A DNA stretch of 64,000 nucleotides, from positions 212,771 to 276,770 of the forward strand of contig NZ_JBHUGH010000012.1 of the NCBI RefSeq assembly GCF_042681825.1, in the 5' to 3' direction. The notes below the pieces were generated by a model. That model had not been told where the DNA came from, made no database searches, and worked only from the letters and a program-made list of their open reading frames with translations. Every line of letters starts with the position of its first letter. Within the stretch, counting starts at the first letter, position 1. Source of the stretch: Halodurantibacterium flavum (GTDB taxonomy: Bacteria; Pseudomonadota; Alphaproteobacteria; Rhodobacterales; Rhodobacteraceae). The position numbers were made by a program, and so were the translations under genes. Positions 1-7,625 of the stretch are shown in pieces.

Positions 1-234
1 CCGGTCGATCCGCTGAGCCTTCAGCGAGAGGCCGGGACGCTTTTGCGTGCCGGTGACGTGGAGCCTGTCGAGCAACCCTCTGTCCTCCAGGGATATCTGG
101 AGGAATCGAATGTCGATGTCATCACGGAAGTGGCGCGGATGATCGAGGTGCAGCGCGCCTATGAGCTGGGCCAGACCTTTCTGGACCGTGAAGACGAACG
201 TATCCGCGCCGTTGTCCAGACGCTCGGGAAATAG
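1..234 (+). CDS. flgF: Flagellar basal-body rod protein FlgF, C-terminal part
   Basis: The frame is open from base 1 to the stop at 232-234, so the gene begins upstream and only its last 77 codons are present. The visible tail carries the C-terminal signature of the FlgF/FlgG rod family: a SNVD segment, then QRAYELGQTF, which forms the packing helix of rod proteins. FlgF is the proximal rod subunit of the basal body, exported by the flagellar type III apparatus. It lies 11 bp before flgG in the same direction, and the order flgF-flgG-flgA-flgH supports FlgF rather than a second FlgG. Identification is firm; the N-terminus is not visible. Confidence 0.88.
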   Translation, partial: PVDPLSLQREAGTLLRAGDVEPVEQPSVLQGYLEESNVDVITEVARMIEVQRAYELGQTFLDREDERIRAVVQTLGK

Positions 235-245
235 AAAGGGAAATC

Positions 246-1031
246 ATGCGCGCCTTGCAAATCGCCGCCAGCGGCATGACCGCACAACAGATGCGGGTCG
301 AGGTCATTTCCAACAACCTCGCCAACATGAACACGACAGCCTACAACGCGCGCCGCGCCGAATTCGCCGATCTGCATTATCAGCAGGTCACGCGCCCCGG
401 CACGGTCACATCAACCGAAGGAACGTTGCTTCCGACCGGGGTCCAGATGGGTCTGGGCGTCAGGCCGGCGGCCGTCTCGGTGATGCTGTCCCAAGGGTCC
501 CTTGCCCATACCGGCGGTGATCTTGATATCGCGATCGAGGGGCGCGGCTATCTTGAGGTGGTCTTACCCGACGGGGGCGCGGCCTTCACTCGCGATGGCA
601 GCCTCAAACGCTCGGCCGAGGGGCTGATCGTCACCTCCGACGGCTATGAGGTCGTTCCGGGCATGGTCATTCCCGACGATGCGCGAAGCCTGTCGATCAA
701 TGCCGAGGGCGAGGTCTTTGTCTATTTCAATGACAGAGCCGAGGCCGAATTGCTGGGTCGCTTTTCCCTTGCGAGTTTCACGAATGAAAAGGGCCTTGAG
801 GCGATCGGGTCCAACCTATTCCGCGAGACCGAGGCATCGGGGCAGGCCGCCGTCGCGGCGCCGGGGCAGGACGGGTTGGGGACGTTGCGGCAGGGCTATC
901 TGGAGGACAGTTCCGTCGATGCCGTGCGCGAGCTGACAGAACTGATCAAGGCGCAGCGGGGCTATGAGCTCAATGCCAAGGTCATCACGGCGGCCGACCA
1001 GATGCTGGCTGCGACGGCACAAGTGCGATGA
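246..1031 (+). CDS. flgG: Flagellar distal rod protein FlgG
   Basis: The 261-residue product matches the usual FlgG length. It begins with the rod-family N-terminal motif (MRALQIAASGMTAQQ, then SNNLANMNT) and ends with the conserved helix QRGYELNAKVI. FlgG builds the distal rod that crosses the periplasm between the MS ring and the hook. The start is the ATG at 246, preceded by AAAGGGAAA. Its stop overlaps the flgA start (ATGATGA at 1028), indicating translational coupling. No internal damage is seen. Confidence 0.95.
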   Translation: MRALQIAASGMTAQQMRVEVISNNLANMNTTAYNARRAEFADLHYQQVTRPGTVTSTEGTLLPTGVQMGLGVRPAAVSVMLSQGSLAHTGGDLDIAIEGRGYLEVVLPDGGAAFTRDGSLKRSAEGLIVTSDGYEVVPGMVIPDDARSLSINAEGEVFVYFNDRAEAELLGRFSLASFTNEKGLEAIGSNLFRETEASGQAAVAAPGQDGLGTLRQGYLEDSSVDAVRELTELIKAQRGYELNAKVITAADQMLAATAQVR

Positions 1032-1447
1032 TGATCCGGCTCGCCTTGCTCGGCCTCCTCTTCGCGGCCCCCGCTTTTGCGGACCCGGCGACTGCCGCCC
1101 GCAACCTCCGCCCCGGCACGATCCTGTCCGTTCAGGACATAACGCTCGCACCCGGCGCCGGTCCGGAGGTGCTGACAGGCCTCGTCGGGATGGAGACGCG
1201 GACGACCATTTATGCCGGCAACCCGGTGCGCGCTGCCGATCTCTCTTCTCCAACACTGGTCGAGCGAAACCAGCTTGTTTCGCTTGTGTATCAGCGCGGG
1301 GGCCTCAGCATAACGACCGAAGGGCGGGCCTTGGCGCGGGGTGGCGCGGGCGACGTCATCCGGGTGATGAACCTCGCCTCGCGCACGACGATCACGGGGC
1401 AGATAGACCCCTCCGGACAGGTTCTCGCCGTGGGGGGCTTGCAATGA
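1028..1447 (+). CDS. flgA: Flagellar P-ring assembly chaperone FlgA
   Basis: A 139-residue protein with a clear signal peptide (hydrophobic residues 3-17, cleavage near AFA at 16-18), so it is periplasmic. The rest fits the SAF-type domain of short alphaproteobacterial FlgA proteins, with the C-terminal pattern GDVIRVMNLAS near residues 110-120. FlgA chaperones FlgI subunits during P-ring assembly. It overlaps flgG by 4 bp and flgH by 4 bp (ATGA at 1444-1447), so the three genes are probably cotranslated. An ATG at 1031 is an alternative start one codon later. Similarity between FlgA proteins is low, and the call rests on context as well as sequence. Confidence 0.85.
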   Translation: MMIRLALLGLLFAAPAFADPATAARNLRPGTILSVQDITLAPGAGPEVLTGLVGMETRTTIYAGNPVRAADLSSPTLVERNQLVSLVYQRGGLSITTEGRALARGGAGDVIRVMNLASRTTITGQIDPSGQVLAVGGLQ

Positions 1448-2169
1448 CGCGAGCGCTTGTCGTTCTTCTTCTGGTGCTGTCGGCCGGGTGTTCCAGGCTC
1501 TCGGAGGTGGGCAAGGCGCCCTCCTTCACCCCGCTCGAGGGCAGTTATCAGCATCACGCGCTTTATTCTGTACCGTTGCCGATGACCCAGGACCGGCAGC
1601 GCGCCTCTGACAGTGCGTCGCTCTGGTCTTCGGGGCATCGCTCGCTTCTGGGGGATCGCCGTGCCGGGCAGCGGGGGGATATTCTGACGGTCGTCATCCA
1701 GATAGACGACCGGGCAGAGATGACAAACACCTCGGACCGGACGCGGGCGGCGTCGGGAAACATGAGCATCCCGTCGCTCATGGGGATACCGCAGCGCGTG
1801 GATCAGCATCTGCCCGAAGGGGCCAGCATGGCCGATGCCGTCGATGCAAGCTCTGCCAGCAGTTATCGTGGCAACGGGTCCATCCGGCGGCGAGAGACGC
1901 TCACCCTGCGGATCGCCGCGACGGTGGTGGAACGGCTGGCGAACGGCGTCCTCAGGGTCGAGGGCGCGCAGGAGGTGCGGGTCAACCATGAGCTGCGGGA
2001 GCTTGTGGTCTCGGGCTATGTACGCCCCGAAGACATCTCCCGGCAGAACGAGATCACCTATGACAAGATCGCCGGCGCGCGCATTGCCTATGGCGGCCGC
2101 GGGCTCATCAGCGATGTGCAGCAGCCGCGCTATGGCCAGCAGATCGCCGATATTCTCCTTCCCTATTGA
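1444..2169 (+). CDS. flgH: Flagellar L-ring lipoprotein FlgH
   Basis: The product has 241 residues. It opens with a lipoprotein signal peptide ending in the lipobox LSAGC, with Cys16 the predicted lipidated residue. FlgH forms the L-ring, the outer-membrane bushing of the flagellar motor. Typical FlgH segments follow: RRGDILTVVIQIDD, SYRGNGSIRRRETL, and the C-terminal GYVRPEDIS with the GRGLISDVQQP tail. The start at 1444 was chosen over upstream in-frame codons because it gives the signal peptide and the ATGA overlap with flgA. Normal length and intact. Confidence 0.95.
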   Translation: MTRALVVLLLVLSAGCSRLSEVGKAPSFTPLEGSYQHHALYSVPLPMTQDRQRASDSASLWSSGHRSLLGDRRAGQRGDILTVVIQIDDRAEMTNTSDRTRAASGNMSIPSLMGIPQRVDQHLPEGASMADAVDASSASSYRGNGSIRRRETLTLRIAATVVERLANGVLRVEGAQEVRVNHELRELVVSGYVRPEDISRQNEITYDKIAGARIAYGGRGLISDVQQPRYGQQIADILLPY

Positions 2170-2177
2170 GGCGCCGC

Positions 2178-2624
2178 ATGACCAGGATTCTGCCAATCAT
2201 CATCGCCATGCTGGGAATAGTGGCCGGCGCCGGCGCCGGATTTTTTCTGCGACCGGGGCCGGAGCCGCAGGCGGATGTCGCGACAGCCCAGCACTCGCGC
2301 CCGACAACCATCATTCCCATGGCCAATCAGTTCGTCATCCCGCTGGTTGAAGGGGGGCGTGTGACCTCCATGGCGGTCCTGTCGATCAGCATCGAGGCGG
2401 ATGCGGAATCTGCGGCAGAGGTGGAACAACGTCTGCCTCGGCTGCAGGACGCTTTCCTGCAGGTGATGTTCGACCATGCGAATGCGGGGGGGTTTTATGG
2501 GAATTTCACGTCCAGCAATACACGCTCGCAGCTTCGCGGCGCGCTGCGCGAACAGGCACAGGCGGTTGCCGGCCCGATTGTGCGCGATGTGCTGATCACC
2601 GAGTATCGGCGGCAGGACAGCTGA
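2178..2624 (+). CDS. FliL-like flagellar basal-body-associated membrane protein
   Basis: The product has 148 residues, with one N-terminal membrane anchor (about residues 4-27, ending GAGAGFF) and a soluble domain likely in the periplasm. The pattern of anchor, low-complexity linker and VIPLVEGGRVTSMAVLSISIE resembles the FliL family, which sits around the stator and tunes motor torque. The start is the ATG at 2178, 8 bp after flgH; a TTG at 2166 overlapping the flgH stop is possible but less likely. FliL proteins diverge strongly, so the name is tentative, but its place as last gene of the flagellar block fits. It is the last flagellar gene seen before the repeat gap. Confidence 0.6.
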   Translation: MTRILPIIIAMLGIVAGAGAGFFLRPGPEPQADVATAQHSRPTTIIPMANQFVIPLVEGGRVTSMAVLSISIEADAESAAEVEQRLPRLQDAFLQVMFDHANAGGFYGNFTSSNTRSQLRGALREQAQAVAGPIVRDVLITEYRRQDS

Positions 2625-2760
2625 GCCGCGCAGCATGCAAGAGCATTGGGCCTGGCTGGGCTGATCTGGTCTTGAGTTACGAGACTATGGACGCTGGTTC
2701 CGGGGGAGTGACGACGTAGGGCTGGTTGACAGCGCGGGAAGCTATCTGCACCCGGTCCTC

Positions 2761-2976
2761 GGTGTCCTCGGTGTCCTCGGTGTCCTCGGTGTCCTCGGTG
2801 TCCTCGGTGTCCTCGGTGTCCTCGGTGTCCTCGGTGTCCTCGGTGTCCTCGGTGTCCTCGGTGTCCTCGGTGTCCTCGGTGTCCTCGGTGTCCTCGGTGT
2901 CCTCGGTGTCCTCGGTGTCCTCGGTGTCCTCGGTGTCCTCGGTGTCCTCGGTGTCCTCGGTGTCCTCGGTGTCCTC
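2761..2976. repeat. Perfect 9-bp minisatellite, 24 copies of GGTGTCCTC
   Basis: Exactly 24 uninterrupted copies of GGTGTCCTC (GAGGACACC on the other strand) fill 216 bp. A copy lacking two bases (GGTCCTC) precedes the array and a broken copy (GGTG) follows it. The absence of any mismatch points to recent slippage or expansion. The unit is a multiple of three, so frames stay open across it in several phases and give Ser-Ser-Val on the plus strand or Glu-Asp-Thr on the minus strand. Confidence 0.98.
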
Positions 2977-3012
2977 GGTGAAGGGCCCCTCCGGCCGCTC
3001 AGTATAAAAATT

Positions 3013-3040
3013 TTGATCAGCCAAAGTTTTTTGATATGGA
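3013..3040 (+). promoter_or_regulatory. Possible sigma70-type promoter of the ABC transporter operon
   Basis: TTGATC (3013-3018) and TATGGA (3035-3040), separated by 16 bp, lie in the only AT-rich part of the gap, about 40 bp upstream of the first permease gene. The match is moderate and such motifs arise easily in AT-rich sequence, so this is a candidate only. Confidence 0.3.
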
Positions 3041-3081
3041 GGGCAAAACGCAACCGCGACCAAGCTTGAAAGGATAAGGGC

Positions 3082-4122
3082 ATGACGGCAACCGGTTCAG
3101 GCGTGCTGCTTTCCCGGGCGATGCCTCTGCTCTGGTTCCTGCTGATCGTTGCCCTGACATTTCTCGGGCTTTTGGCGATCACCTTTGTCATCGGCCGCGT
3201 CGTGCCGATCGATCCGGTTCTGGCGGTTGTCGGCGACCGCGCCTCGCGCGAAACATATGAGGCCGCGCGGATCGCAATGGGGCTTGATGACCCGCTGCCC
3301 GTTCAGTTCTTTCGCTATGTCGCCGACGTTGCGCAGGGGAATCTCGGTCGTTCGGTCAGCACAGGGCGCCCGGTGGCCGAGGATCTCGCCCGGGTTTTTC
3401 CGGCCACGCTTGAAATGGCGACGCTCGGCATCCTGATCGGCGTGGCGGTGGGTGTGCCGATGGGCGTCATGGCTGCGGCGCGACAGGGAAGCTGGACGGA
3501 CCAGATCATCAGGGTCGTGGCCCTTGCGGGCTATGCCATTCCGGCCTTCTGGCTGGGGCTGGTCGGGCTGGTCATATTTTACGCCCGTCTGCGGCTGGTG
3601 GGCGGGCCGGGGCGGATCGACATTTTCATGGACGGGATGGTGCCGGTCCGAACGGGGCTTTTGCTGATTGACAGCCTGATTGCGGGCGACATGCGCGCCT
3701 TTCGTTCGGCCTGGTCGCATCTTGTTCTGCCGGCGACGATCCTCGGGTTCTTCAGCCTCGCCTATATCGCGCGGATGACGCGCAGCTTCATGCTGGAACA
3801 GTTGAACCAGGAATATATCACGACGGCACGGGTCAAGGGCGCGCCCGAGCGGGTGGTGATCTGGCGCCACGCCTTCCGGCCGATCCGCGTGCAACTGATC
3901 ACTGTGATCGGGCTGAGCTATGCCGGCCTTCTGGAAGGGTCGGTGATGATCGAGACGGTCTTCTCCTGGCCGGGGATCGGGAACTACCTGACAACGGCCC
4001 TTCTCAACGCCGACATGAACGCGGTTCTTGGGGCGACCCTTGTGATCGGCGCCGTCTTCATCACGATCAACAAGGGCTCGGACCTGCTCTATCGTCTGCT
4101 GGACCCGAGGGCGCGCGCATGA
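3082..4122 (+). CDS. Peptide-type ABC transporter permease (DppB/OppB family)
   Basis: A 346-residue inner-membrane permease of the dipeptide/oligopeptide/nickel (PepT) family. It has an N-terminal membrane helix, a periplasmic segment with [21 protein letters not shown] (typical of DppB), and a core of about five further helices. The cytoplasmic coupling motif lies around [13 protein letters not shown] near residue 250. The start ATG at 3082 follows AAGGATAAGGGC. It overlaps the second permease gene by 4 bp (ATGA). The solute-binding protein that normally leads such operons is absent from the window, so the substrate cannot be guessed beyond peptide, metal chelate or similar. Confidence 0.9.
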   Translation: MTATGSGVLLSRAMPLLWFLLIVALTFLGLLAITFVIGRVVPIDPVLAVVGDRASRETYEAARIAMGLDDPLPVQFFRYVADVAQGNLGRSVSTGRPVAEDLARVFPATLEMATLGILIGVAVGVPMGVMAAARQGSWTDQIIRVVALAGYAIPAFWLGLVGLVIFYARLRLVGGPGRIDIFMDGMVPVRTGLLLIDSLIAGDMRAFRSAWSHLVLPATILGFFSLAYIARMTRSFMLEQLNQEYITTARVKGAPERVVIWRHAFRPIRVQLITVIGLSYAGLLEGSVMIETVFSWPGIGNYLTTALLNADMNAVLGATLVIGAVFITINKGSDLLYRLLDPRARA

Positions 4123-5027
4123 ACGCCCTGTCGCGCAACTGGCTGCTGAGCGAGGAACCCGAAACACGGGCGCAGGCGCGGCTCGGTCAGTTCTACCGGC
4201 TCTGCCGTGCTCTATTCCGGAACCCGCTTGCGATGGTCGGGCTTGCGATCATCGCGGGCCTGCTGCTGGTCGCGGCATTTGCACCGCTGATCGCGCCGTT
4301 CTCTCCGTTCGAGGGGAGCCTGCAGAACAGGTTGCAGCCTCCCTCGGCCACGCATTGGATGGGGACGGACGAACTGGGGCGCGACATCCTCAGCCGGGTG
4401 ATCCATGGTGCGCGGATCACGCTGGTGATCGTGCTGCTCGTTGCGGTCATCGCGGCACCGCTGGGCCTGATCATCGGCGCAGTCTCGGGCTATTTCGGCG
4501 GCTGGGCGGACAGGTTGCTGATGGGCGTCACCGACATCTTTCTGTCCATGCCGCGGCTGATCCTTGCGCTGGCCTTTGTCGCGGCCCTTGGCCCGGGGAT
4601 CGAGAATGCAGTGATCGCCATCGCGATTACCGCCTGGCCGGTCTATGCGCGGATCGCGCGGGCCGAGACGCTGACCTTCCGCAATGCCGATTTCATCGCG
4701 GCGGCACGGATGCAGGGGGCGGGGCCCGTGCGCATCATCGGCCGCCATGTGCTGCCGCTTTGTCTTTCGTCCTGCATCGTGCGGGTCACGCTCGATATGG
4801 CCGGCATCATCCTGACAGCGGCGGGACTCGGGTTTCTGGGGCTCGGCGCGCAACCGCCACTGCCGGAATGGGGCGCGATGATTTCGCGCGGGCGCGCCTT
4901 CATCCTGGATCAGTGGTGGGTCGCCACCATGCCCGGCTTTGCGATCGTCGTGGTGAGCCTCGGGTTCTGCCTCTTCGGGGACGGGTTGCGCGACGTGCTC
5001 GACCCACGCGGAAAGGCCAAGTCATGA
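4119..5027 (+). CDS. Peptide-type ABC transporter permease (DppC/OppC family)
   Basis: A 302-residue partner permease. It has the DppC-type N-terminus (LCRALFRNPLAMVGLAII), the motif HWMGTDELGRDILSRVIHG just after the first helix, which is diagnostic of DppC/OppC, and the coupling loop FIAAARMQGAGPVRIIGRH. Together with the DppB-like protein it forms the membrane pore. It overlaps both neighbours by 4 bp, so the four transporter genes form one coupled operon. Length and motifs are normal. Confidence 0.92.
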   Translation: MNALSRNWLLSEEPETRAQARLGQFYRLCRALFRNPLAMVGLAIIAGLLLVAAFAPLIAPFSPFEGSLQNRLQPPSATHWMGTDELGRDILSRVIHGARITLVIVLLVAVIAAPLGLIIGAVSGYFGGWADRLLMGVTDIFLSMPRLILALAFVAALGPGIENAVIAIAITAWPVYARIARAETLTFRNADFIAAARMQGAGPVRIIGRHVLPLCLSSCIVRVTLDMAGIILTAAGLGFLGLGAQPPLPEWGAMISRGRAFILDQWWVATMPGFAIVVVSLGFCLFGDGLRDVLDPRGKAKS

Positions 5028-5857
5028 CGCTGCTGAAGGTCGAAAACCTCCGCGTCCGCTTTCCCACCGACCATGGGGAGGTCGAGGTCGTCAAGGGCCT
5101 CAGCTTTCAGCTGGGGCGCGAAAGGCTTGGCATCGTCGGCGAAAGCGGGTCGGGCAAGTCGATGACCGGGCGCGCCCTTATGGGATTGATCGCGCCGCCC
5201 GGAAGGGTGACGGCGGACCGGCTCGAATTCGACGGGACAGACCTGCGGGACCTGCCAGAGAAGCGCTTTCGCAAGTTGCGGGGCGCGCGCATGTCGATGG
5301 TGATGCAGGACCCCAAATTCAGCCTGAACCCGGTGATGCGGATCGGCGAACAGATCGGCGAGGCGCTGCAGTTTCATCGCAGCCTCGGCCCCCGTGCCCG
5401 TCGCACAGCGGTGCTGGAGGTTCTGGAAGCTGTCCGGATCAATGACCCGGAACGGGTCTATCGCCTTTATCCGCATGAGGTATCGGGCGGCATGGGGCAG
5501 CGGGTGATGATCGCCATGATGGTCGTCCTCTCGCCGGACCTGATGATTGCGGACGAACCGACCTCGGCGCTGGATGTTTCGGTCCGGGCGACCGTGCTGG
5601 AGATTCTCGACGATCTTGTCCGTCGCCGCGGCATGGGGCTGATCCTGATTTCGCACGACCTGGATATGGTGTCGCGCTGGTGCGACCGGATTCTTGTGAT
5701 GTATGCGGGCCGGGTGGTCGAGGAATGTGCCGCGGGCCAGCTTCATGCGGCGACGCATCCCTATACGCGCGGGCTTCTCGCCTCGGTCCCGCGGCTGGAT
5801 GAGGATCGGTCGCGCCTGCCGGTTCTGGATCGCGCAACTCTCGGGACGGGCACATGA
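5024..5857 (+). CDS. Peptide-type ABC transporter ATP-binding protein (DppD-like)
   Basis: The product has 277 residues. Walker A is GESGSGKS (residues 39-46), the ABC signature is VSGGMGQR, Walker B is LMIADE, and the switch His lies in LISHDL. The C-terminus [19 protein letters not shown] is the oligopeptide/dipeptide-type extension, although the cysteine-rich iron-sulfur tail of many DppD proteins is absent. Signature position Q is replaced by M (SGGMGQ), as often seen in this subfamily. The start at 5024 was chosen because it overlaps the permease stop as ATGA. It energises uptake together with the next gene. Confidence 0.9.
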   Translation: MTLLKVENLRVRFPTDHGEVEVVKGLSFQLGRERLGIVGESGSGKSMTGRALMGLIAPPGRVTADRLEFDGTDLRDLPEKRFRKLRGARMSMVMQDPKFSLNPVMRIGEQIGEALQFHRSLGPRARRTAVLEVLEAVRINDPERVYRLYPHEVSGGMGQRVMIAMMVVLSPDLMIADEPTSALDVSVRATVLEILDDLVRRRGMGLILISHDLDMVSRWCDRILVMYAGRVVEECAAGQLHAATHPYTRGLLASVPRLDEDRSRLPVLDRATLGTGT

Positions 5858-6579
5858 TCGAGATCGAAAACCTGACCGTCTCGTTCGGGCGCACGGCGGT
5901 GGTGCATGACCTGAGCCTTTCTGTCGCGGCGGGGGAAAGTTTTGCGCTGGTCGGCGAAAGCGGCTCGGGGAAGTCCACCATCCTCAAGGCGATTGCGGGG
6001 CAGGCGGATGACTGGACGGGCCGCATCGCGATCGGCGGCCAGCCCCTGGCGCGCCGTCGAGACAAGGCTTTCGTGCGGCGCGTGCAGATGGTCTTTCAGG
6101 ACCCTTATGGCTCGCTCCACCCACGGCGCACGGTGGATGATACCCTGACGGAACCTTTGGCGATCCACGGCATCACCGGTCGCGACGGGCGGGTGCTCGC
6201 CATGCTCGACGCCGTGGGTCTGTCGCGGCGCTTTCGCTTTCGCCTGCCGCACCAGATGTCGGGCGGTCAGCGCCAGCGTGTCGCGATTGCCCGTGCCCTG
6301 ATGCTGGAACCCGAGGTGCTGCTGCTTGATGAGCCGACATCGGCGCTCGATGTTTCCGTGCAGGCGGAGATCCTGAACCTGCTCGCCGACCTGCGGGCCG
6401 AGCGGCGCCTGACCTATCTTCTGGTGACCCATGACCTGCCCATCGTGTCGTTTCTCTGCGACCGGCTGGGCGTGCTGCGGGACGGGCGGCTGCAAGAGAT
6501 CACGCCGACAGAGGCGCTGCGGGCCGGAACGTTGCAAAGCGCCTATGGGCGCGAACTGGTCGCGCGCAGCGGCCACTGA
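5854..6579 (+). CDS. Peptide-type ABC transporter ATP-binding protein (DppF-like)
   Basis: A 241-residue ATPase with Walker A GESGSGKS (34-41), Q-loop MVFQDPYGSLHPR (the DPYGSL motif is typical of DppF/OppF), signature MSGGQRQR, Walker B VLLLDEP, and LVTHDL. It is shorter than most DppF proteins because the C-terminal extension is minimal. It overlaps the preceding ATPase gene by 4 bp and ends 3 bp before the convergent ribbon-helix-helix gene. Two different ATPases with two different permeases are the rule for this transporter family. Confidence 0.9.
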   Translation: MIEIENLTVSFGRTAVVHDLSLSVAAGESFALVGESGSGKSTILKAIAGQADDWTGRIAIGGQPLARRRDKAFVRRVQMVFQDPYGSLHPRRTVDDTLTEPLAIHGITGRDGRVLAMLDAVGLSRRFRFRLPHQMSGGQRQRVAIARALMLEPEVLLLDEPTSALDVSVQAEILNLLADLRAERRLTYLLVTHDLPIVSFLCDRLGVLRDGRLQEITPTEALRAGTLQSAYGRELVARSGH

Positions 6580-6582
6580 CCG

Positions 6583-6942
6583 TCAGTTCATCCGGGCGCG
6601 CCGGTCGGCTTCGCGCGCAAGGATTTCCCGCGCCGGATGTCCCGCAATCGGGACCGAAAGATCCGCGGAGATCTCGCCTGCCGCGATCAGCGCGTGATAA
6701 CGCGTGCAGCACACCCGCAGGAACGAGGTGAAGTTGCCGAGATCGTGGTCGGCATCCATCGCCTCATGCCAGAGTCGGGTGATAAGCTGCGCGACGGTCA
6801 TGCCATCGCGCGCCCCGATTTCGGTCAGCGTGTCCCAGAAATGGTTCTCGATCCGGATCGAGGTGGCGACCCCGTCGATGCGCAAGGAATGGGTGCGGCT
6901 TTGCCATTGCCGGGCATCGGCCTTGATGAAGAGTTCGCACAT
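6583..6942 (-). CDS. Ribbon-helix-helix domain protein
   Basis: A 119-residue soluble protein. The stretch LRIDGVATSIRIENHFWDTL followed by GMTVAQLITRLWHEAM (about residues 20-60) has the beta-strand plus two-helix layout of the alphaproteobacterial ribbon-helix-helix family (RHH_4 type). The middle holds FTSFLRVCCTRY, and the C-terminal tail is basic. RHH folds bind DNA as dimers, but the targets of this family are unknown to me, and some homologues carry misleading enzyme names. It stands alone, convergent with the ABC operon and upstream-adjacent to the DJ-1 gene in the same direction. Confidence 0.65.
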   Translation of the reverse strand: MCELFIKADARQWQSRTHSLRIDGVATSIRIENHFWDTLTEIGARDGMTVAQLITRLWHEAMDADHDLGNFTSFLRVCCTRYHALIAAGEISADLSVPIAGHPAREILAREADRRARMN

Positions 6943-6979
6943 CGCGGGGCCTCCCTTTCCCTGTGATGCCAGAATGACG

Positions 6980-7537
6980 TCAGAGGAGCGCCATGAACTG
7001 CTTCAGCCAGGCCGGATGGGCGGGCCAGGCCGGCGCCGTGACCAGATTGCCATCGGTGACCGCCTCTGTCACCGCAATATCGGCGAAGGTCCCGCCCGAG
7101 GCCGTGACTTCATAGGCGCAGGCGGGATAGGCGGAACAGGTCCGGCCCTTCAGCACCCCGGCGGCGGCAAGCAGTTGCGCGCCGTGGCAGATTGCGGCGA
7201 CGGGTTTCCCTGCGTCGAAGAAATGGCGCACCATGGCCAGAACCTCGGGGTTCATCCGCAGGTATTCCGGCGCCCGGCCGCCCGGGACCACCAGCGCGTC
7301 ATAGCCGGCGGCGTCCACCGCGTCGAAATCCGCGTTCAGCGCGAAATTGTGCCCCGGCTTTTCGGAATAGGTCTGGTCACCCTCAAAGTCATGGATCGCG
7401 GTCTTGACCGTGTCGCCCGCCTTCCTGCCGGGGCAGACCGCATCGACGCTGTGGTCGCAGGCCAGCAGTGTCTGGAACGGGACCATGGTTTCATAGTCCT
7501 CGGTGAAGTCGCCGGTGATCATCAGGATCTTCGCCAT
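6980..7537 (-). CDS. DJ-1/PfpI family protein
   Basis: A 185-residue cytoplasmic protein with the class I glutamine-amidotransferase-like fold. The nucleophile elbow is [10 protein letters not shown], with Cys117-His118, and an acidic residue lies early in GDFTEDYE. Members act as glyoxalase or deglycase-like enzymes, chaperones or amidases; the substrate here cannot be told from sequence. A GGGAGGG ribosome-binding site precedes the start at 7537. No operon partner of clear function is nearby. Confidence 0.8.
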   Translation of the reverse strand: MAKILMITGDFTEDYETMVPFQTLLACDHSVDAVCPGRKAGDTVKTAIHDFEGDQTYSEKPGHNFALNADFDAVDAAGYDALVVPGGRAPEYLRMNPEVLAMVRHFFDAGKPVAAICHGAQLLAAAGVLKGRTCSAYPACAYEVTASGGTFADIAVTEAVTDGNLVTAPAWPAHPAWLKQFMALL

Positions 7538-7625
7538 CTCATGCCCTCCCTTGCCGATGGTTGAGGCAGTCTAGGGCAATGCCGGCCGGCGAGGTGTTAA
7601 CCGGATACTACAGGCGGCAGGCTGT

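Larger units (their letters stand above)
2625..3081. other. Non-coding junction between flagellar block and ABC transporter operon
   Basis: This 457-bp stretch holds no gene I can support. Its centre is a 216-bp perfect 9-bp tandem array (2761-2976). It is flanked by about 130 bp of ordinary sequence to the left and an AT-rich patch (3001-3040) to the right that may hold the promoter of the transporter operon. Open frames running through the array translate to monotonous Ser-Ser-Val or Glu-Asp-Thr repeats and look spurious. Confidence 0.7.

Noticed and set aside
2677..3063. Leftward 128-codon frame with a long Glu-Asp-Thr repeat, and rightward Ser-Ser-Val frame
   Set aside because: Both are produced by the 9-bp tandem array, whose unit is a multiple of three and keeps frames open. 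The flanking residues match no family, and no start has a convincing ribosome-binding site.
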